Counted from the stretch's first letter, positions 43,101-49,554 are shown. The stretch: 64,000 bases of DNA from Leuctra nigra (GCA_934045905.1 OW203769.1:27330817-27394816); one strand, 5' to 3'. A program made the numbers and translations. Notes: generated by a model from the sequence alone, not told the origin.

Positions 43101-45987
43101 TTTCTCACACCCCAATCGCCACCTCTCCTTGTCCATCCAACCATCTTCCAGCAAGTTTCTTCTCCCCATTGCCTCCTTTACATCTTCTTGCCATTCTCTC
43201 GGCGGTCGGCCCCTTTTCCTCCTCTCTGGAGGGGTCCAATGCCATATCTTCAGGGGCCACCTATGGGGATCCATTCTTCTTAAGTGTCCATACCAGCACA
43301 ATCTCCTTCGCTCTATCTCCTCTACCACTGTTTCTTCCTTCTTCATCCATCTCCGTATCTGTTCATTCCTAATATGCTCAATTCTTGACACCCTACAACT
43401 TCTTCTGAGCGCATCCATTTCAACCGCCATCAACCTCTCTTTATCCCTCTTCGTTACTTCCCAGGTCTCAGATCCGTATGTAAGAATACTTTGTACAATG
43501 CTGCTATAAATTCTATTCTTTGTAGGCTTCTGCAGTTGTTCAGACCACCACATCGAGTTCAGCTTCTGAACCGCTTGTCTTCCCTGGATTATCCGGCTGC
43601 TAATATCTCTCCGACTACTTCCCTCCGATGAAAAAATAGATCCTAAGTACTTATACTCTCGGCACTCTTTCACTTCCTTCCCATCCACGTCCATGTCATT
43701 ACCTTCTCCCCCTACCAACAAGTATTTGGTCTTGTCAAAATTGATTTTTAAACCCCATTTTTCGTATGTTTCTGATAATTTCCGCATCATATAATTGCAG
43801 TCGTCCTCGTCCAATGCAACCACTACTTGGTCATCAGCAAAGAGAAGGGAATGCAGGTAATCTCCATTCACAGGCACACCCATCCATCTACACTTGGCTT
43901 GCCATTCTTGCAAAACCTTATCTATATAGATTTTGAATAGAGAAGGTGAGAGGCAGCACCCTTGACGCAAACCCTTCGTAATCTCGAAGCTACTGGACAT
44001 GCGATTTCCTACTTTCACTACACTCCTCTGTCCTTCATACAGGTCTCTTATGGTGTCCACATATGCATGAGGAATAGTGCTGTCGTATAACACCTCAAAC
44101 ATCCTTTTTAACGGCACTGTGTCATACGCTTTTTCTAGATCTACAAACACCAAATGAGTCTCCCTGCCTCTCGCTACCCTTTTTTGCACTAGCTGCCTCA
44201 AGGTGAAAATATTATCCACACATGAGCGCCCCGCTGTGAAACCGCACTGTTCTTCTCCAATGGTAACTTCTTGCTCCAATCTAGTCTTTATAATACGCCC
44301 ATACAATCTTCCAATAGATGCAGTTACGTTGATTCCTCTATAATTATGACAGTCCGTTCGGGATCCTTTCTTGTAGATAGAGCTCATGTATCCAACCTTC
44401 CACTCTTCTGGTACATGCTCAGCGTCAATCAAGCATCTATTAAAGATGTCTTGTAGGATTTCTATGACTCCTTCTGGACTATTCTTCACCAATTCTATTG
44501 AAACATTTCCAGGGCCTGGTGCTCTCCCATTCTTTGTGCGTCTCAGGGCTTGGTAAATTTCTCTCTTGGTTATTACACCAATTGCTACATTCTGCCTCTG
44601 CCTTGGTAAGATATTCCACCCTTGCATGTACTCATTCCGATCTTCGTTTAACATTTTCTCGTAGTACCCCCTCCACTCTTCTATCCCAATCATCTGTACC
44701 TTGGATTTATATTGCGTATCCTGCCTCAAATCCTTAATAGTCTTCCATGCTTCTCTAGCCCTAGTACCTCCTATATGTCTATCAATTTCATCGCACCTTT
44801 TATTCCAGGCTTCATTTCTTGCTTTAACGACTGTTTTTTTTACTTCTCTGCTCGCTCTTGCATACTGCTTCCTATCCTCTCTATCCTGACTCACCAACCA
44901 CTTCTGATATAGCTGCCTTTTCTCTTTTATGATGTTTTCTACTTCTGTGTTCCACCAGTACACCGTCCTTTCCTTAGACTCCTCTTCCCCGAGTGCTTCA
45001 CTCGCCGCTTCATGAATCGCTCGTTTCATTCTGCTATAACTCTGCTCTACTGTCTCATTCTCCCGTGCTTGGCTTAATTTCTGTGCTAGACGTAACTTAT
45101 ACAGAAATCTGATAGAGTCGTCTCGCAACAGGTGTAACTTATACCTCTTTCCCTCGACTCTTCCCTGGTCTGGTTGTTGCATCCCCGTTGTAGCATGATG
45201 TCTGTATTTAATCCAAACTCTGGCTTTTACAAACATGTGGTCCGTGCCACATTCAGCCCCTCTAACTACTTTTACGTCCATAGTCTTGAGCTCTGATTTT
45301 TGTCTCATTATCACATAGTCTATAATCGATCTCAAGTTTCTCGTCGGTTGCATCCAAGTGTACTGATGAATTTGCTTATGCTGATAGAATCCATTCATTA
45401 TCTTCAAATCCAATGCACCACACAGTTCTATTAGTCGCTCTCCGTTATCATTCACAACATTCTCCCCAAATCTTCCAACCACCAGATCATCTTCCTTCCT
45501 TCCAGTTCTTCCATTCAAGTCCCCCATTAGCAGTATTTCCTTTCTACTACTAACTTGACTCAAGAGGGTGATGAGGTATTTCTTTAAATAAATACAAAAT
45601 AAATAAAAAACGAAACCCCCACTAGTACAATTGGAATTGCTTTAATTTCAATAAACCTGCGTAAGGTAAAGAAAGGGGCGGTTTTTCAAAGTGTTTTATG
45701 GAGTATTTTTAAAAATTAAATATTTTACGATTTTAAAATAAATATTGTATTAAAACACTTCGAGGTCACACCAGAGGTCATAATGTACTCCAGTGTGTGA
45801 GCTTGAAAGTGAGTGGACTACAAAACTCCAAGAAACACTTGGAGGAACCGCGCGCGTCCGATACATAAGGATGACTTACCGTTGGGCCTGGCTGTTGCAC
45901 GCTGGTCATCATGCTGTTGCTATCATTGACTGTTGACACGGACGGCTGTTGCTGTTGGGAGGCGCGAGTCACCTTGTTCCGGTATCC
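16635..45987 (-). CDS. Tet: TET methylcytosine dioxygenase, 18 coding exons (5' end not found)
   Basis: Eighteen exons with agreeing phases give 1,789 codons and a TAG stop. TET enzymes use Fe(II) and 2-oxoglutarate to oxidise 5-methylcytosine in nuclear DNA; fly Tet is also linked to N6-methyladenine and RNA. Codons 1 to ~750 are low-complexity and disordered (Q, N, P and E/K rich). About 750-1040 is the Cys-rich zinc-binding region ([42 protein letters not shown]). About 1040-1228 is the first half of the dioxygenase fold, with the HxD iron ligands of SHRDLHNM at 1101/1103. About 1229-1647 is the disordered insert that splits the fold in all TETs. From 1648 comes the second half, with the third iron ligand in ELHATTAL (1673) and the 2-oxoglutarate arginine in [10 protein letters not shown] (1688). 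No CXXC finger was seen; it may be upstream or absent, as in short fly isoforms. All catalytic residues are intact. Confidence 0.96.
17064..17511 (-). other. Tet: Tet intron, nothing notable
   Basis: AT-rich intron of 448 bp with GTAAGC donor and GTTGCAG acceptor on the - strand. Confidence 0.7.
17512..17791 (-). CDS. Tet: Tet exon
   Basis: 280 bp. It encodes [16 protein letters not shown], a Tyr/Pro/Trp-rich insert, and an acidic end ([13 protein letters not shown]) that leads into the C-terminal half of the fold, as the pre-HxH acidic segment does in other TETs. Confidence 0.93.
17792..18250 (-). other. Tet: Tet intron, nothing notable
   Basis: 459-bp AT-rich intron with GTGAGT donor and TTGCAG acceptor. 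No repeat or RNA was recognised. Confidence 0.65.
18251..19041 (-). CDS. Tet: Tet exon: low-complexity insert with poly-Asn
   Basis: 791 bp, starting [20 protein letters not shown]. It is Ser/Pro/Asn-rich, with a poly-Asn tract from an AAC repeat and several SP/TP phosphorylation-like sites. It forms most of the disordered insert of the split dioxygenase fold. GC-rich codon use sets it off from the introns. Large open frames on the opposite strand (18295-18990) are mirror images of it. Confidence 0.92.
18885..18920 (-). repeat. Tet: Coding (AAC)n tract, poly-Asn
   Basis: An AAC/AAT repeat on the - strand encodes about ten consecutive Asn followed by TSNNNN. It is likely to vary in length between individuals. 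Confidence 0.8.
19249..19404. mobile_element. MITE with TTAGGGCC ends in Tet intron
   Basis: TTAGGGCCGGTAACCAGC at the left pairs with the complement of GTTGGTAACTGGCCCTAA at the right. It is 156 bp, non-coding, and lies inside the intron 19042-19617. Confidence 0.6.
19618..19803 (-). CDS. Tet: Tet exon
   Basis: 62 codons, phase 0. It starts [20 protein letters not shown] and ends FGLDRDIK before GTAACC. It is Pro-rich insert sequence. The acceptor (GTCCGCCAG) has a weak pyrimidine tract because the minisatellite upstream abuts it. The reading frame stays open for 116 further codons through that minisatellite. Confidence 0.88.
19822..20146 (-). repeat. 42-bp minisatellite, open as a 14-residue repeat
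   Basis: About 7.7 copies of a 42-bp unit (containing CATGTCTCAACGTTAGCGAC on the + strand, at 42-bp steps from about 19855 to 20107). Read on the - strand in the frame of the adjoining Tet exon it gives repeats of [14 protein letters not shown] without stops. One variant unit has LVAN in place of DVAN. It lies at the 3' end of a Tet intron. Confidence 0.9.
20748..20937 (-). CDS. Tet: Tet exon
   Basis: 190 bp, [20 protein letters not shown] followed by KRKED, matching the conserved basic segment that ends the first half of the TET fold, then a [20 protein letters not shown] stretch. The donor GTTCGT is weak but is the only site that keeps the frame. Confidence 0.9.
20938..21506 (-). other. 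Tet: Tet intron
   Basis: 569-bp AT-rich intron. I see nothing further in it. Confidence 0.65.
21507..21661 (-). CDS. Tet: Tet exon
   Basis: 155 bp. It starts [20 protein letters not shown] and contains [14 protein letters not shown], a hallmark segment of TET catalytic domains. It ends in a split AA|G codon before GTGAGT. Confidence 0.95.
21807..22621. mobile_element. Non-autonomous hAT-like element in Tet intron
   Basis: TAGAGCCAAGATTATATGG and CCATATAATCTTGGCTCTA form an exact 19-bp inverted repeat. Flanks CTTATACG (21799-21806) and CTTATAGG (22622-22629) match at 7 of 8 bases. The 815-bp interior contains a 17-base G run and a 22-base T run but no transposase frame. It repeats TTTCGTGA/TTTCGTTTT motifs. 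Confidence 0.8.
22665..22812. mobile_element. Palindromic MITE in Tet intron
   Basis: ATAATGCCATATTCTGGAGT and CTTCAGTGTGTGGCATTATT are imperfect complements, with CATTACGACC / GGTCGTAG innermost. A related half (AGGTCATAATGTACTCCAG, then TGTGTGAGCTT) is found near 45775-45805. Confidence 0.5.
23249..23476 (-). CDS. Tet: Tet exon with the HxD iron ligands
   Basis: 76 codons, phase 0, starting [20 protein letters not shown]. It includes [20 protein letters not shown] and [15 protein letters not shown]; the H and D of HRD bind Fe(II). It is the most conserved part of the enzyme. Confidence 0.97.
23792..23978 (-). CDS. Tet: Tet exon: Cys-rich, RTCACQG motif
   Basis: 187 bp, [20 protein letters not shown] followed by [20 protein letters not shown] and YNGCKYARS. 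The cysteines coordinate zinc, and [15 protein letters not shown] is diagnostic of TET proteins. Confidence 0.97.
24315..24481 (-). CDS. Tet: Tet exon: Cys-rich region
   Basis: 167 bp, [20 protein letters not shown] followed by [19 protein letters not shown]. It has conserved zinc-ligand C and H residues and ends in CG|A before GTACGT. Confidence 0.96.
24877..25052 (-). CDS. Tet: Tet exon: Cys-rich region
   Basis: 176 bp, [40 protein letters not shown] and [12 protein letters not shown]. This is the classic start of the TET catalytic core. The donor is GTGAGT. Confidence 0.97.
25507..25684 (-). CDS. Tet: Tet exon: Cys-rich region start
   Basis: 178 bp, [20 protein letters not shown] and a C-terminal [14 protein letters not shown] with zinc-ligand cysteines. 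Confidence 0.95.
25685..26199 (-). other. Tet: Tet intron
   Basis: 515-bp AT-rich intron, GTAACG donor, CCCGCAG acceptor. Nothing further is seen. Confidence 0.6.
26200..27643 (-). CDS. Tet: Tet large exon: disordered region and first Cys motif
   Basis: 1,444 bp (481 codons). It starts [20 protein letters not shown] after a split Gly codon. It is Gln/Asn-rich, then Glu/Lys-rich ([20 protein letters not shown]), and ends with [20 protein letters not shown] and [12 protein letters not shown], the N-terminal edge of the Cys-rich domain. No CXXC zinc-finger pattern is present. Confidence 0.95.
28026..28252 (-). CDS. Tet: Tet exon: disordered N-terminal region
   Basis: 227 bp, [20 protein letters not shown] and a Thr/Ser/Pro-rich remainder ending NSSG. 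Canonical GTGCAG acceptor and GTAAGT donor; the phase agrees with both neighbours. Confidence 0.88.
28448..28552. mobile_element. Composite MITE remnant
   Basis: The left end carries TTTTCAATACTCTGCTAAAT (family of 41046-41174). The right part, TAGCACCGTGCTATCAAATG to TTAGGTAAGGGTCCAG, is the inverted end of the family at 7877-8155. The two fragments adjoin in a Tet intron. Confidence 0.5.
28611..28721. mobile_element. Tourist-like MITE with TAA duplication
   Basis: TGGCGTTTTTCACTGGCC at the left and GGCCAGTGGAAAACGCCA at the right are inverted with one mismatch. TAA flanks both sides (28608-28610 and 28722-28724). A 3-bp TWA duplication points to the PIF/Harbinger superfamily. It is 111 bp and lies in a Tet intron. 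Confidence 0.75.
28850..29007 (-). CDS. Tet: Tet exon: disordered N-terminal region
   Basis: 158 bp, [20 protein letters not shown] and onward to NYTQSQ, Asn/Gly-rich. CTGCAG acceptor and GTACGT donor; phases agree. Confidence 0.88.
29008..29584 (-). other. Tet: Tet intron
   Basis: 577-bp AT-rich intron with no recognised repeat. Confidence 0.6.
29585..29761 (-). CDS. Tet: Tet exon: Gln-rich
   Basis: 177 bp, [20 protein letters not shown], then [19 protein letters not shown]. It is Gln/Pro-rich and disordered. Phases agree with both neighbours. Confidence 0.88.
29841..30132. mobile_element. hAT-like MITE in Tet intron
   Basis: It starts CAGTGGTTGATTT and ends AAATTAACCACTG. Flanks TACAGAAT (29833-29840) and TACAGAAC (30133-30140) match at 7 of 8. 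It is 292 bp and has internal GC-rich inverted GGCGGACG/CGTCCGCC segments. Confidence 0.8.
30141..31306 (-). other. Tet: Tet intron
   Basis: AT-rich intron DNA with a 17-base G run at 30693-30709. No exon or RNA gene was found. Confidence 0.5.
31307..31517 (-). CDS. Tet: Tet exon: disordered N-terminal region
   Basis: 211 bp, [20 protein letters not shown], then [12 protein letters not shown] and [26 protein letters not shown] acceptor and GTAAGT donor. Confidence 0.87.
31707..31912. mobile_element. CTCAGAGGTA-family MITE
   Basis: The left end CCAGAGGTAAAAGGTCGGAA and the complement of the right end ACCTCAGAGGTAAAAGGCCG are inverted. The interior shares TTTTGGAATGATGTAATCAA with the copy at 46109-46340. 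Confidence 0.7.
32098..32365. repeat. Cluster of long C and G homopolymers
   Basis: C18 at 32098-32115, G21 at 32244-32264 and C32 at 32334-32365 lie within 270 bp of a Tet intron. The first two could pair. These may be hot spots for polymerase slippage or assembly artefacts. Confidence 0.8.
32568..32645. repeat. Palindrome with TGCGCAG motifs
   Basis: ATCAACTTGGTTCTGC and GCAGAAACAAGTTGAT are near-complements around two NRF-1-like cores (CGTGCGCAG and CATGCGCAG). It is probably a small MITE in the large Tet intron. Confidence 0.55.
32646..36420 (-). other. Tet: Large Tet intron, left part
   Basis: No exon is supported. The stretch contains two TGACGTCA sites with a nearby ATTGGCTGG CCAAT-type box (33361-33430) and a 16-base C run at 35844-35859. 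An internal promoter for a short Tet isoform is possible but unproven. Confidence 0.4.
36424..36880 (+). repeat. 51-bp minisatellite, nine copies
   Basis: Nine units of 51 bp start GTGTCAACTATTCCTCCACT. Read on the + strand they give [17 protein letters not shown] repeats without a stop, in an open stretch 36290-36910. Unit types alternate (HGG, HGR, YGG, HGR, YGG, HGR, HGG, HGG, HGR), a higher-order dimer. It lies antisense in a Tet intron. There is no evidence that it is translated. Confidence 0.9.
36881..38690 (-). other. Tet: Large Tet intron, middle part
   Basis: Contains a GA microsatellite (37117-37161), GC-rich patches, a G13 run at 38278-38290, and short direct repeats of AACGGCTATTCCGTGC type at 38190-38260 near CCAAT-type boxes. 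No exon is supported. Confidence 0.4.
37117..37161. repeat. (GA)n microsatellite
   Basis: Interrupted GAGAGA run in a Tet intron. Confidence 0.85.
38700..39357 (+). mobile_element. ACTAGCTGACC-type interspersed repeat
   Basis: The stretch starts ATACTAGCTGACCTGTCCGG and ends around TATTCTACTATTAGGATT, preceded by TTTGGTGGAGATCGGTCAAA. From memory this start/end combination is a common insect interspersed-repeat type. No coding potential is seen and the class was not determined. Confidence 0.4.
39875..39952 (-). CDS. Tet: Tet small exon
   Basis: 26 codons, [20 protein letters not shown] then ALAPTM, phase 0 at both ends, with CTGCAC-side acceptor CAG and a GTAAGT donor. It is too short for ordinary ORF finding and is supported by splice sites, high GC and phase. 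Confidence 0.75.
40409..40622. mobile_element. CTCAGAGGTA-family MITE
   Basis: TGTACCTCAGAAGCAGAAGG at the left and CCTTCTACCTCTGAGGTAC at the right are inverted ends. Interior GAAGTATTCTCTTACGCAAT matches the copies at 46109 and 60961. Confidence 0.7.
40718..40738. repeat. C21 homopolymer
   Basis: Uninterrupted run of 21 C in a Tet intron. Confidence 0.9.
41046..41174. mobile_element. Small MITE, TTCAATACTCTGC family
   Basis: TTTCAATACTCTGCTAA and TTAGCAGAGTATTGAGA are inverted ends of a 129-bp element. The inner GCTGTTAACAGTTAG is itself palindromic. Confidence 0.65.
41724..42424. mobile_element. Foldback element with ~150-bp inverted arms
   Basis: GGCTGAGTAGTGAG at the left and CTCACTACTCAGCC at the right start arms that pair imperfectly for about 150 bp, including TTGAAAATAATTTCATA / TATGAAATTATTTTCA. 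A second, inner hairpin is built on CCTACAGACGTTTAGT and ACTAAACGTCTGTAGG. There is no coding sequence and no clear target duplication. It lies in a Tet intron. Confidence 0.65.
43063..45581 (-). mobile_element. RTE-type LINE, 5'-truncated, with 13-bp target duplication
   Basis: CTTTAAATAAATA occurs at 43050-43062 and again at 45582-45594, directly flanking the element. The 3' end on the - strand is a short UTR followed by an (AT)n tail (43063-43075), typical of RTE elements. The 5' end cuts the endonuclease domain. The insertion is in the intron upstream of the Tet exon 39875-39952, in the same sense as Tet. Confidence 0.9.
43086..45581 (-). CDS. RTE endonuclease/reverse transcriptase, N-terminally truncated
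   Basis: The frame is open for about 831 codons from the truncation point to the stop, without frameshift or internal stop. The first part is the C-terminal portion of an apurinic-type endonuclease ([27 protein letters not shown]). Then follows the reverse transcriptase: [53 protein letters not shown] and the catalytic FADD in [12 protein letters not shown]. The C terminus has the RTE-type [15 protein letters not shown] and [13 protein letters not shown]. Proteins of this family copy the element RNA at a nicked target. There is no natural start codon, since the 5' end was lost on insertion, so the copy cannot move on its own. The intact frame suggests a recent insertion. Confidence 0.92.
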   Translation of the reverse strand, partial: KYLITLLSQVSSRKEILLMGDLNGRTGRKEDDLVVGRFGENVVNDNGERLIELCGALDLKIMNGFYQHKQIHQYTWMQPTRNLRSIIDYVIMRQKSELKTMDVKVVRGAECGTDHMFVKARVWIKYRHHATTGMQQPDQGRVEGKRYKLHLLRDDSIRFLYKLRLAQKLSQARENETVEQSYSRMKRAIHEAASEALGEEESKERTVYWWNTEVENIIKEKRQLYQKWLVSQDREDRKQYARASREVKKTVVKARNEAWNKRCDEIDRHIGGTRAREAWKTIKDLRQDTQYKSKVQMIGIEEWRGYYEKMLNEDRNEYMQGWNILPRQRQNVAIGVITKREIYQALRRTKNGRAPGPGNVSIELVKNSPEGVIEILQDIFNRCLIDAEHVPEEWKVGYMSSIYKKGSRTDCHNYRGINVTASIGRLYGRIIKTRLEQEVTIGEEQCGFTAGRSCVDNIFTLRQLVQKRVARGRETHLVFVDLEKAYDTVPLKRMFEVLYDSTIPHAYVDTIRDLYEGQRSVVKVGNRMSSSFEITKGLRQGCCLSPSLFKIYIDKVLQEWQAKCRWMGVPVNGDYLHSLLFADDQVVVALDEDDCNYMMRKLSETYEKWGLKINFDKTKYLLVGGEGNDMDVDGKEVKECREYKYLGSIFSSEGSSRRDISSRIIQGRQAVQKLNSMWWSEQLQKPTKNRIYSSIVQSILTYGSETWEVTKRDKERLMAVEMDALRRSCRVSRIEHIRNEQIRRWMKKEETVVEEIERRRLCWYGHLRRMDPHRWPLKIWHWTPPERRKRGRPPREWQEDVKEAMGRRNLLEDGWMDKERWRLGCEKRPVL
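45880..45987 (-). CDS. Tet: Tet exon (most upstream recognised)
   Basis: 36 codons, [20 protein letters not shown] followed by [16 protein letters not shown], phase 0 both ends, TCGCAG acceptor and GTAAGT donor. It contains ATG ATG near its middle, which could serve as a start if the upstream exon is non-coding, but the acceptor argues for at least one more exon. Confidence 0.8.
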
Positions 45988-46108
45988 CTGCGACAGCCAA
46001 ACAGACCGCACAATCAGCACAACTCATGTTGCTGGACCATGTCACTCACCCCTTGACATTCAACATTCTATACATACACTTTTCCAGCTCAGTAGCAGTA
46101 TCTACAGT

Positions 46109-46340
46109 TCTGTACCTCAGAGGTAGAATGCCGGAAGTCCAATACCTCGCCCCTTGCGTTGTACATCTTTGGAATGATGTAATCAAGCTCATGTCATTTG
46201 ACTGATGTCAACAGTTGTACTGAAGTATTCTCTTAGCACGATGTCACCATTACAAATATGATTGGATGAAGACAGAATTATGAGCTCACCACAAGAATCA
46301 TTGAAATGGACTTACGCCCTTCTACCACCCTTGAGATATA
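46109..46340. mobile_element. CTCAGAGGTA-family MITE
   Basis: TGTACCTCAGAGGTAGAATG then CCGGAAGTCC at the left; GGACTTACGCCCTTCTACC at the right. It is the best-preserved left end of the five copies. The LINE at 46341 follows immediately. Confidence 0.75.
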
Positions 46341-47791
46341 CTTTATTGATACAAAGAAATATATTTAATAGTGCTCTTGACTCGGGTATCTTTCCAACAA
46401 GGTGGAAATCCGCCAACGTTGTGCCAGTCTTGAAGAAGGGTAACCGTCATTGTGTAACCAGCTACCGACCAATTTCACTGTTATCCGTCACCTCGAAAGT
46501 GTTTGAGGGTTTGGTCCACAAGCGGTTATACAATCACTTTGCTAAATGCCTTGCTCCCGAACAACACGGTTTTGTTAAACGGCGTTCCACAATAACAAAT
46601 CTGGTGTATTATACTTCTTTTATTGCTAAAAGCTTTGACAATAAGGTACAGGTGGATGCTGTGTATACAGATTTTTCCTGTGCTTTTGATAGTGTAGATC
46701 ATCGGCTGCTTTTACATAAATTAAAGGCTTATGGTGTTGGTGGTAACATGTATAATTTGCTATCAAATTACCTCTGTAATCGTTCACAAACAGTAACAAT
46801 CAACTCAGGCTTTTCATCACCTGACCATGTAACTTCCGGTGTGCCACAAGGCTCAATTCTTGGTCCTTTGTTATTTGTGATTTTTATTAATGATTTGCCA
46901 TCGTGTTTTAAACATTCTAAAGCTTTATTGTATGCAGATGATCTTAAATTGTATAGTCCTATTTCTAACAGTAATGACTGTGGACTCTTACAGCTTGACA
47001 TTGTGAGACTCACTAACTGGTGTGAAACGTGGAAACTTAAATTGAATGTGTCGAAGTGCAATGTTTTATCTTTTACGAACAAGAAACGTGTTATCTTTTA
47101 TAATTACAAATTGTATGACTCGAACCTTTTGCGGGTGTCACAGATTAAAGATCTTGGTGTTGTTTTGTCAGATAATTTGTCTTATAACAAACATGTTAAT
47201 TATGTTCTGCCTAAGGCTTTTAAGTTACTTGGTTTTATCAAACGTAACTGTCTGAGAGATTTTAAGGAAACAACACTGAGAAATTTATTTGTGTCACTTG
47301 TGAGGCCGCAGATCGATTATGGTACGGTGATTTGGAACCCGAATGGTTCACATAAAGGTAACATCACAAGTGTTGAAAATGTGCAATGTCGTTTTATTAA
47401 ATACTTGTGTTTTAAAAAGAATGTTATTTACCATAGGGTTAATTATGAAGATCTATGTCGTGAATTGAGCCTCACCACCCTTCGCAATAGACGCTCAATA
47501 AGTGATGTTTTATTCTTATATAGGATCGTGCACAGTCACTATGATGTTGACCTTTTAAACAAAATTTACTTCCGTGTTCCAGTTAAAAATACAAGGAACT
47601 TTGATGTGTTCCTGGTTCCTAAAGCTCGTTTAAATGTTTTTAAATATTCTTGCCTTAATCGCATGCAGTCTGTTTTTAATTGTATAACTAATGAAAGTGT
47701 TTTTGACGTAGATATTAATAACTTATCTTATAGTGATTTTAGACAGGTTGTTTCCGAGTTGTTTTTAAACACAATTCCTATGTTCGTTTGA
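46341..47791 (+). CDS. Reverse transcriptase of Jockey/CR1-type LINE, N-truncated
   Basis: About 480 codons are open to a TGA stop. Visible motifs in order are GIFPTRWKSANVVPVLKKG, YRPISLLSVTSKVFE, QHGFVKRRSTITNL, VYTDFSCAFDSVDH, SGVPQGSILGPLLF, and the catalytic YADD in LLYADDLKLYSPI. After it come CNVLSFTNK, LGVVLSDNLSYNKHV and LVRPQIDYGTVIW. This order is standard for Jockey/CR1-group LINEs. The endonuclease and ORF1 are missing through 5' truncation. The AT-rich codon use differs from that of the host exons. Confidence 0.9.
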
Positions 47792-47913
47792 CGAGGAGCC
47801 AATTGGTGCTGATTATGTGATGTCTAATTTTTAAGTTTGTGTTTGTATTGTTTTGTACAAATTAATTATATTATATTGCACTTGTGGGGCCTCGGCCCTG
47901 TTGTCAATAAAGA

Positions 47914-47943
<30 letters not shown>
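46341..47943 (+). mobile_element. LINE of Jockey/CR1 type, 5'-truncated, (TAA)n tail
   Basis: It carries a reverse transcriptase frame, a 3' UTR containing GGGGCCTCGGCCCTGTTGTC, then AATAAAG and a (TAA)n tail at 47913-47943. The 5' end is cut inside the reverse transcriptase, abutting a MITE. No clear target duplication was found. It lies upstream of the recognised Tet exons, antisense to Tet. Confidence 0.85.
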
Positions 47944-47944
<1 letters not shown>

Positions 47945-48425
47945 TCACTTGATCAACAGACACTCATTCTAATGGTTTTCTAACCACATTTTAACCAAAA
48001 ATGGTTAGAAATGCAACGCAATTCCCCAGACCTATTTACAGCCGAATGTATTTCCGGGGGCGGGGGCGGAATTTATGGGGGCTTTACCCTAGAAATGAAT
48101 TTTTCAGATGTTTCAATCTGAATTTTTCACGCGCTTTGTGGCATTTGTTAGAGAAAAAAACAACAATACAAGTAGTTGGTACTTGGTTTGGTAGTTACTC
48201 GAGCCATCATTGCCTGCTGAGTGTAAAGCGACTTGTAAAGAATCAAGTGTGAACAAGACATGTCGGACATGCAGGCAGCATGCATGCGCTACGGCAGACA
48301 CAGCGCAGCGCGCGCATAATGTCAAGGTCAACCGCCCGCTTGGTCTAGTGAACTGCTGTGAGAAGCGACAACAGTTACCAGACGAGACGGGAATATGCAG
48401 AGATCGAGAGTGCAGAGGTGTCAAG

Positions 48426-49391
48426 CAGTGGCGTGCACTCAATGGAAGCAAGGGAAGCATTGCTTCCCCTTCCTTTTCCATTCCAACATAATTAAAATAT
48501 TATAATTATATGTATAATAATTTAATCTTTTTCCAAAAATATTCATTACTTATTACTTCTTATAGAATTCTTATTACGAACACAAATGTCACCACTTTCG
48601 CTCTGATTTCAAAGTAAACGCGGTTTCTAAGATGGGAGGTGGGCAAGGCGCGTGCGCACGCATACACTTGCCTCGGCTCGGCAGTCGGCCGGCTCCAAGG
48701 GATTCACTTTTCGAATTGCTTCCAATCCCTCGCTCTCTATACGGGAGTTACGCATGCATTAGGTGATTTGCCTACAATCAAATATGTTAATCTGCAGCCA
48801 CCTGAAAGTATTGTTAATAATAAAAACTTATTTTGCCATGATAATGTCATTATTTGCCGGTCTAAACACAAAGCATTTCTGTGTAAAATGCGTCTATTAC
48901 TGCAGGCGTATTCTAGCCAAGGGAAGCAAATCGAGAGTTGCATGCACGTCCGAACGCAGCCGAACTACTCCCGAGTTGACACGATTGGAACGAACATGTG
49001 ATCGGTCGGTGACAGTGCTGAAGAGAGAACTGAGCGAAAATGGGCCTAAACTTGTATTATCTACAAATTGCAGTTTCGGATTCTCAGTTCAGTTTACGCA
49101 TTTCTACAAAGTTTTTATATATCTGTATTTGCCTTCAAAACACTGATGATTAAAGAAATTAGTCTGAAAATCCTCGTGCCTAAATCGTTTGACCATTTCC
49201 TAAATTCAAGTAATCTTTCAAAAAGGTACTTTCAAAATCGATTTTAACCATCTAAAATTAGTCAAATTTTAAAAAATTCCCTGCGGGGCTAAGCTGGGGG
49301 GCGAGCCCCCCAGACCCCCCCCTCCGAGTCTGCGCAAATTTCTTTCATGGCAATTTGCTTCCCTCACTTCTAAAGTCACGGCACGCCACTG
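48426..49391. mobile_element. Non-autonomous hAT-like element with perfect 8-bp duplication
   Basis: It starts CAGTGGCGTGCAC and ends GGCACGCCACTG; GTGTCAAG is duplicated at 48418-48425 and 49392-49399. GGGAAGCA recurs inverted near both ends. It is 966 bp with a GC hairpin near 49290-49322 (GGGGGGCGAGCCCCCC). Short open stretches inside have no transposase similarity. Confidence 0.85.
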
Positions 49392-49554
49392 GTGTCAAGT
49401 CTACATTGCGTGAAGTAAATCACAACAAACAGTTTACCTTTGCTTCAAGTTTAGTTAAAACTTGCCATTTTGTGGATACAGATGTCATTTATTAATCGGA
49501 ATCCAAACATCGAAAAGTTTCAAAACATAATTTCGATAAAATTCCCATAATGAT

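Noticed and set aside
43063..47943. An endogenous virus or LTR retrotransposon
   Set aside because: Both reverse transcriptases are of the non-LTR type, with simple-sequence tails and 5' truncation. No LTRs, protease, integrase or envelope frames were seen.
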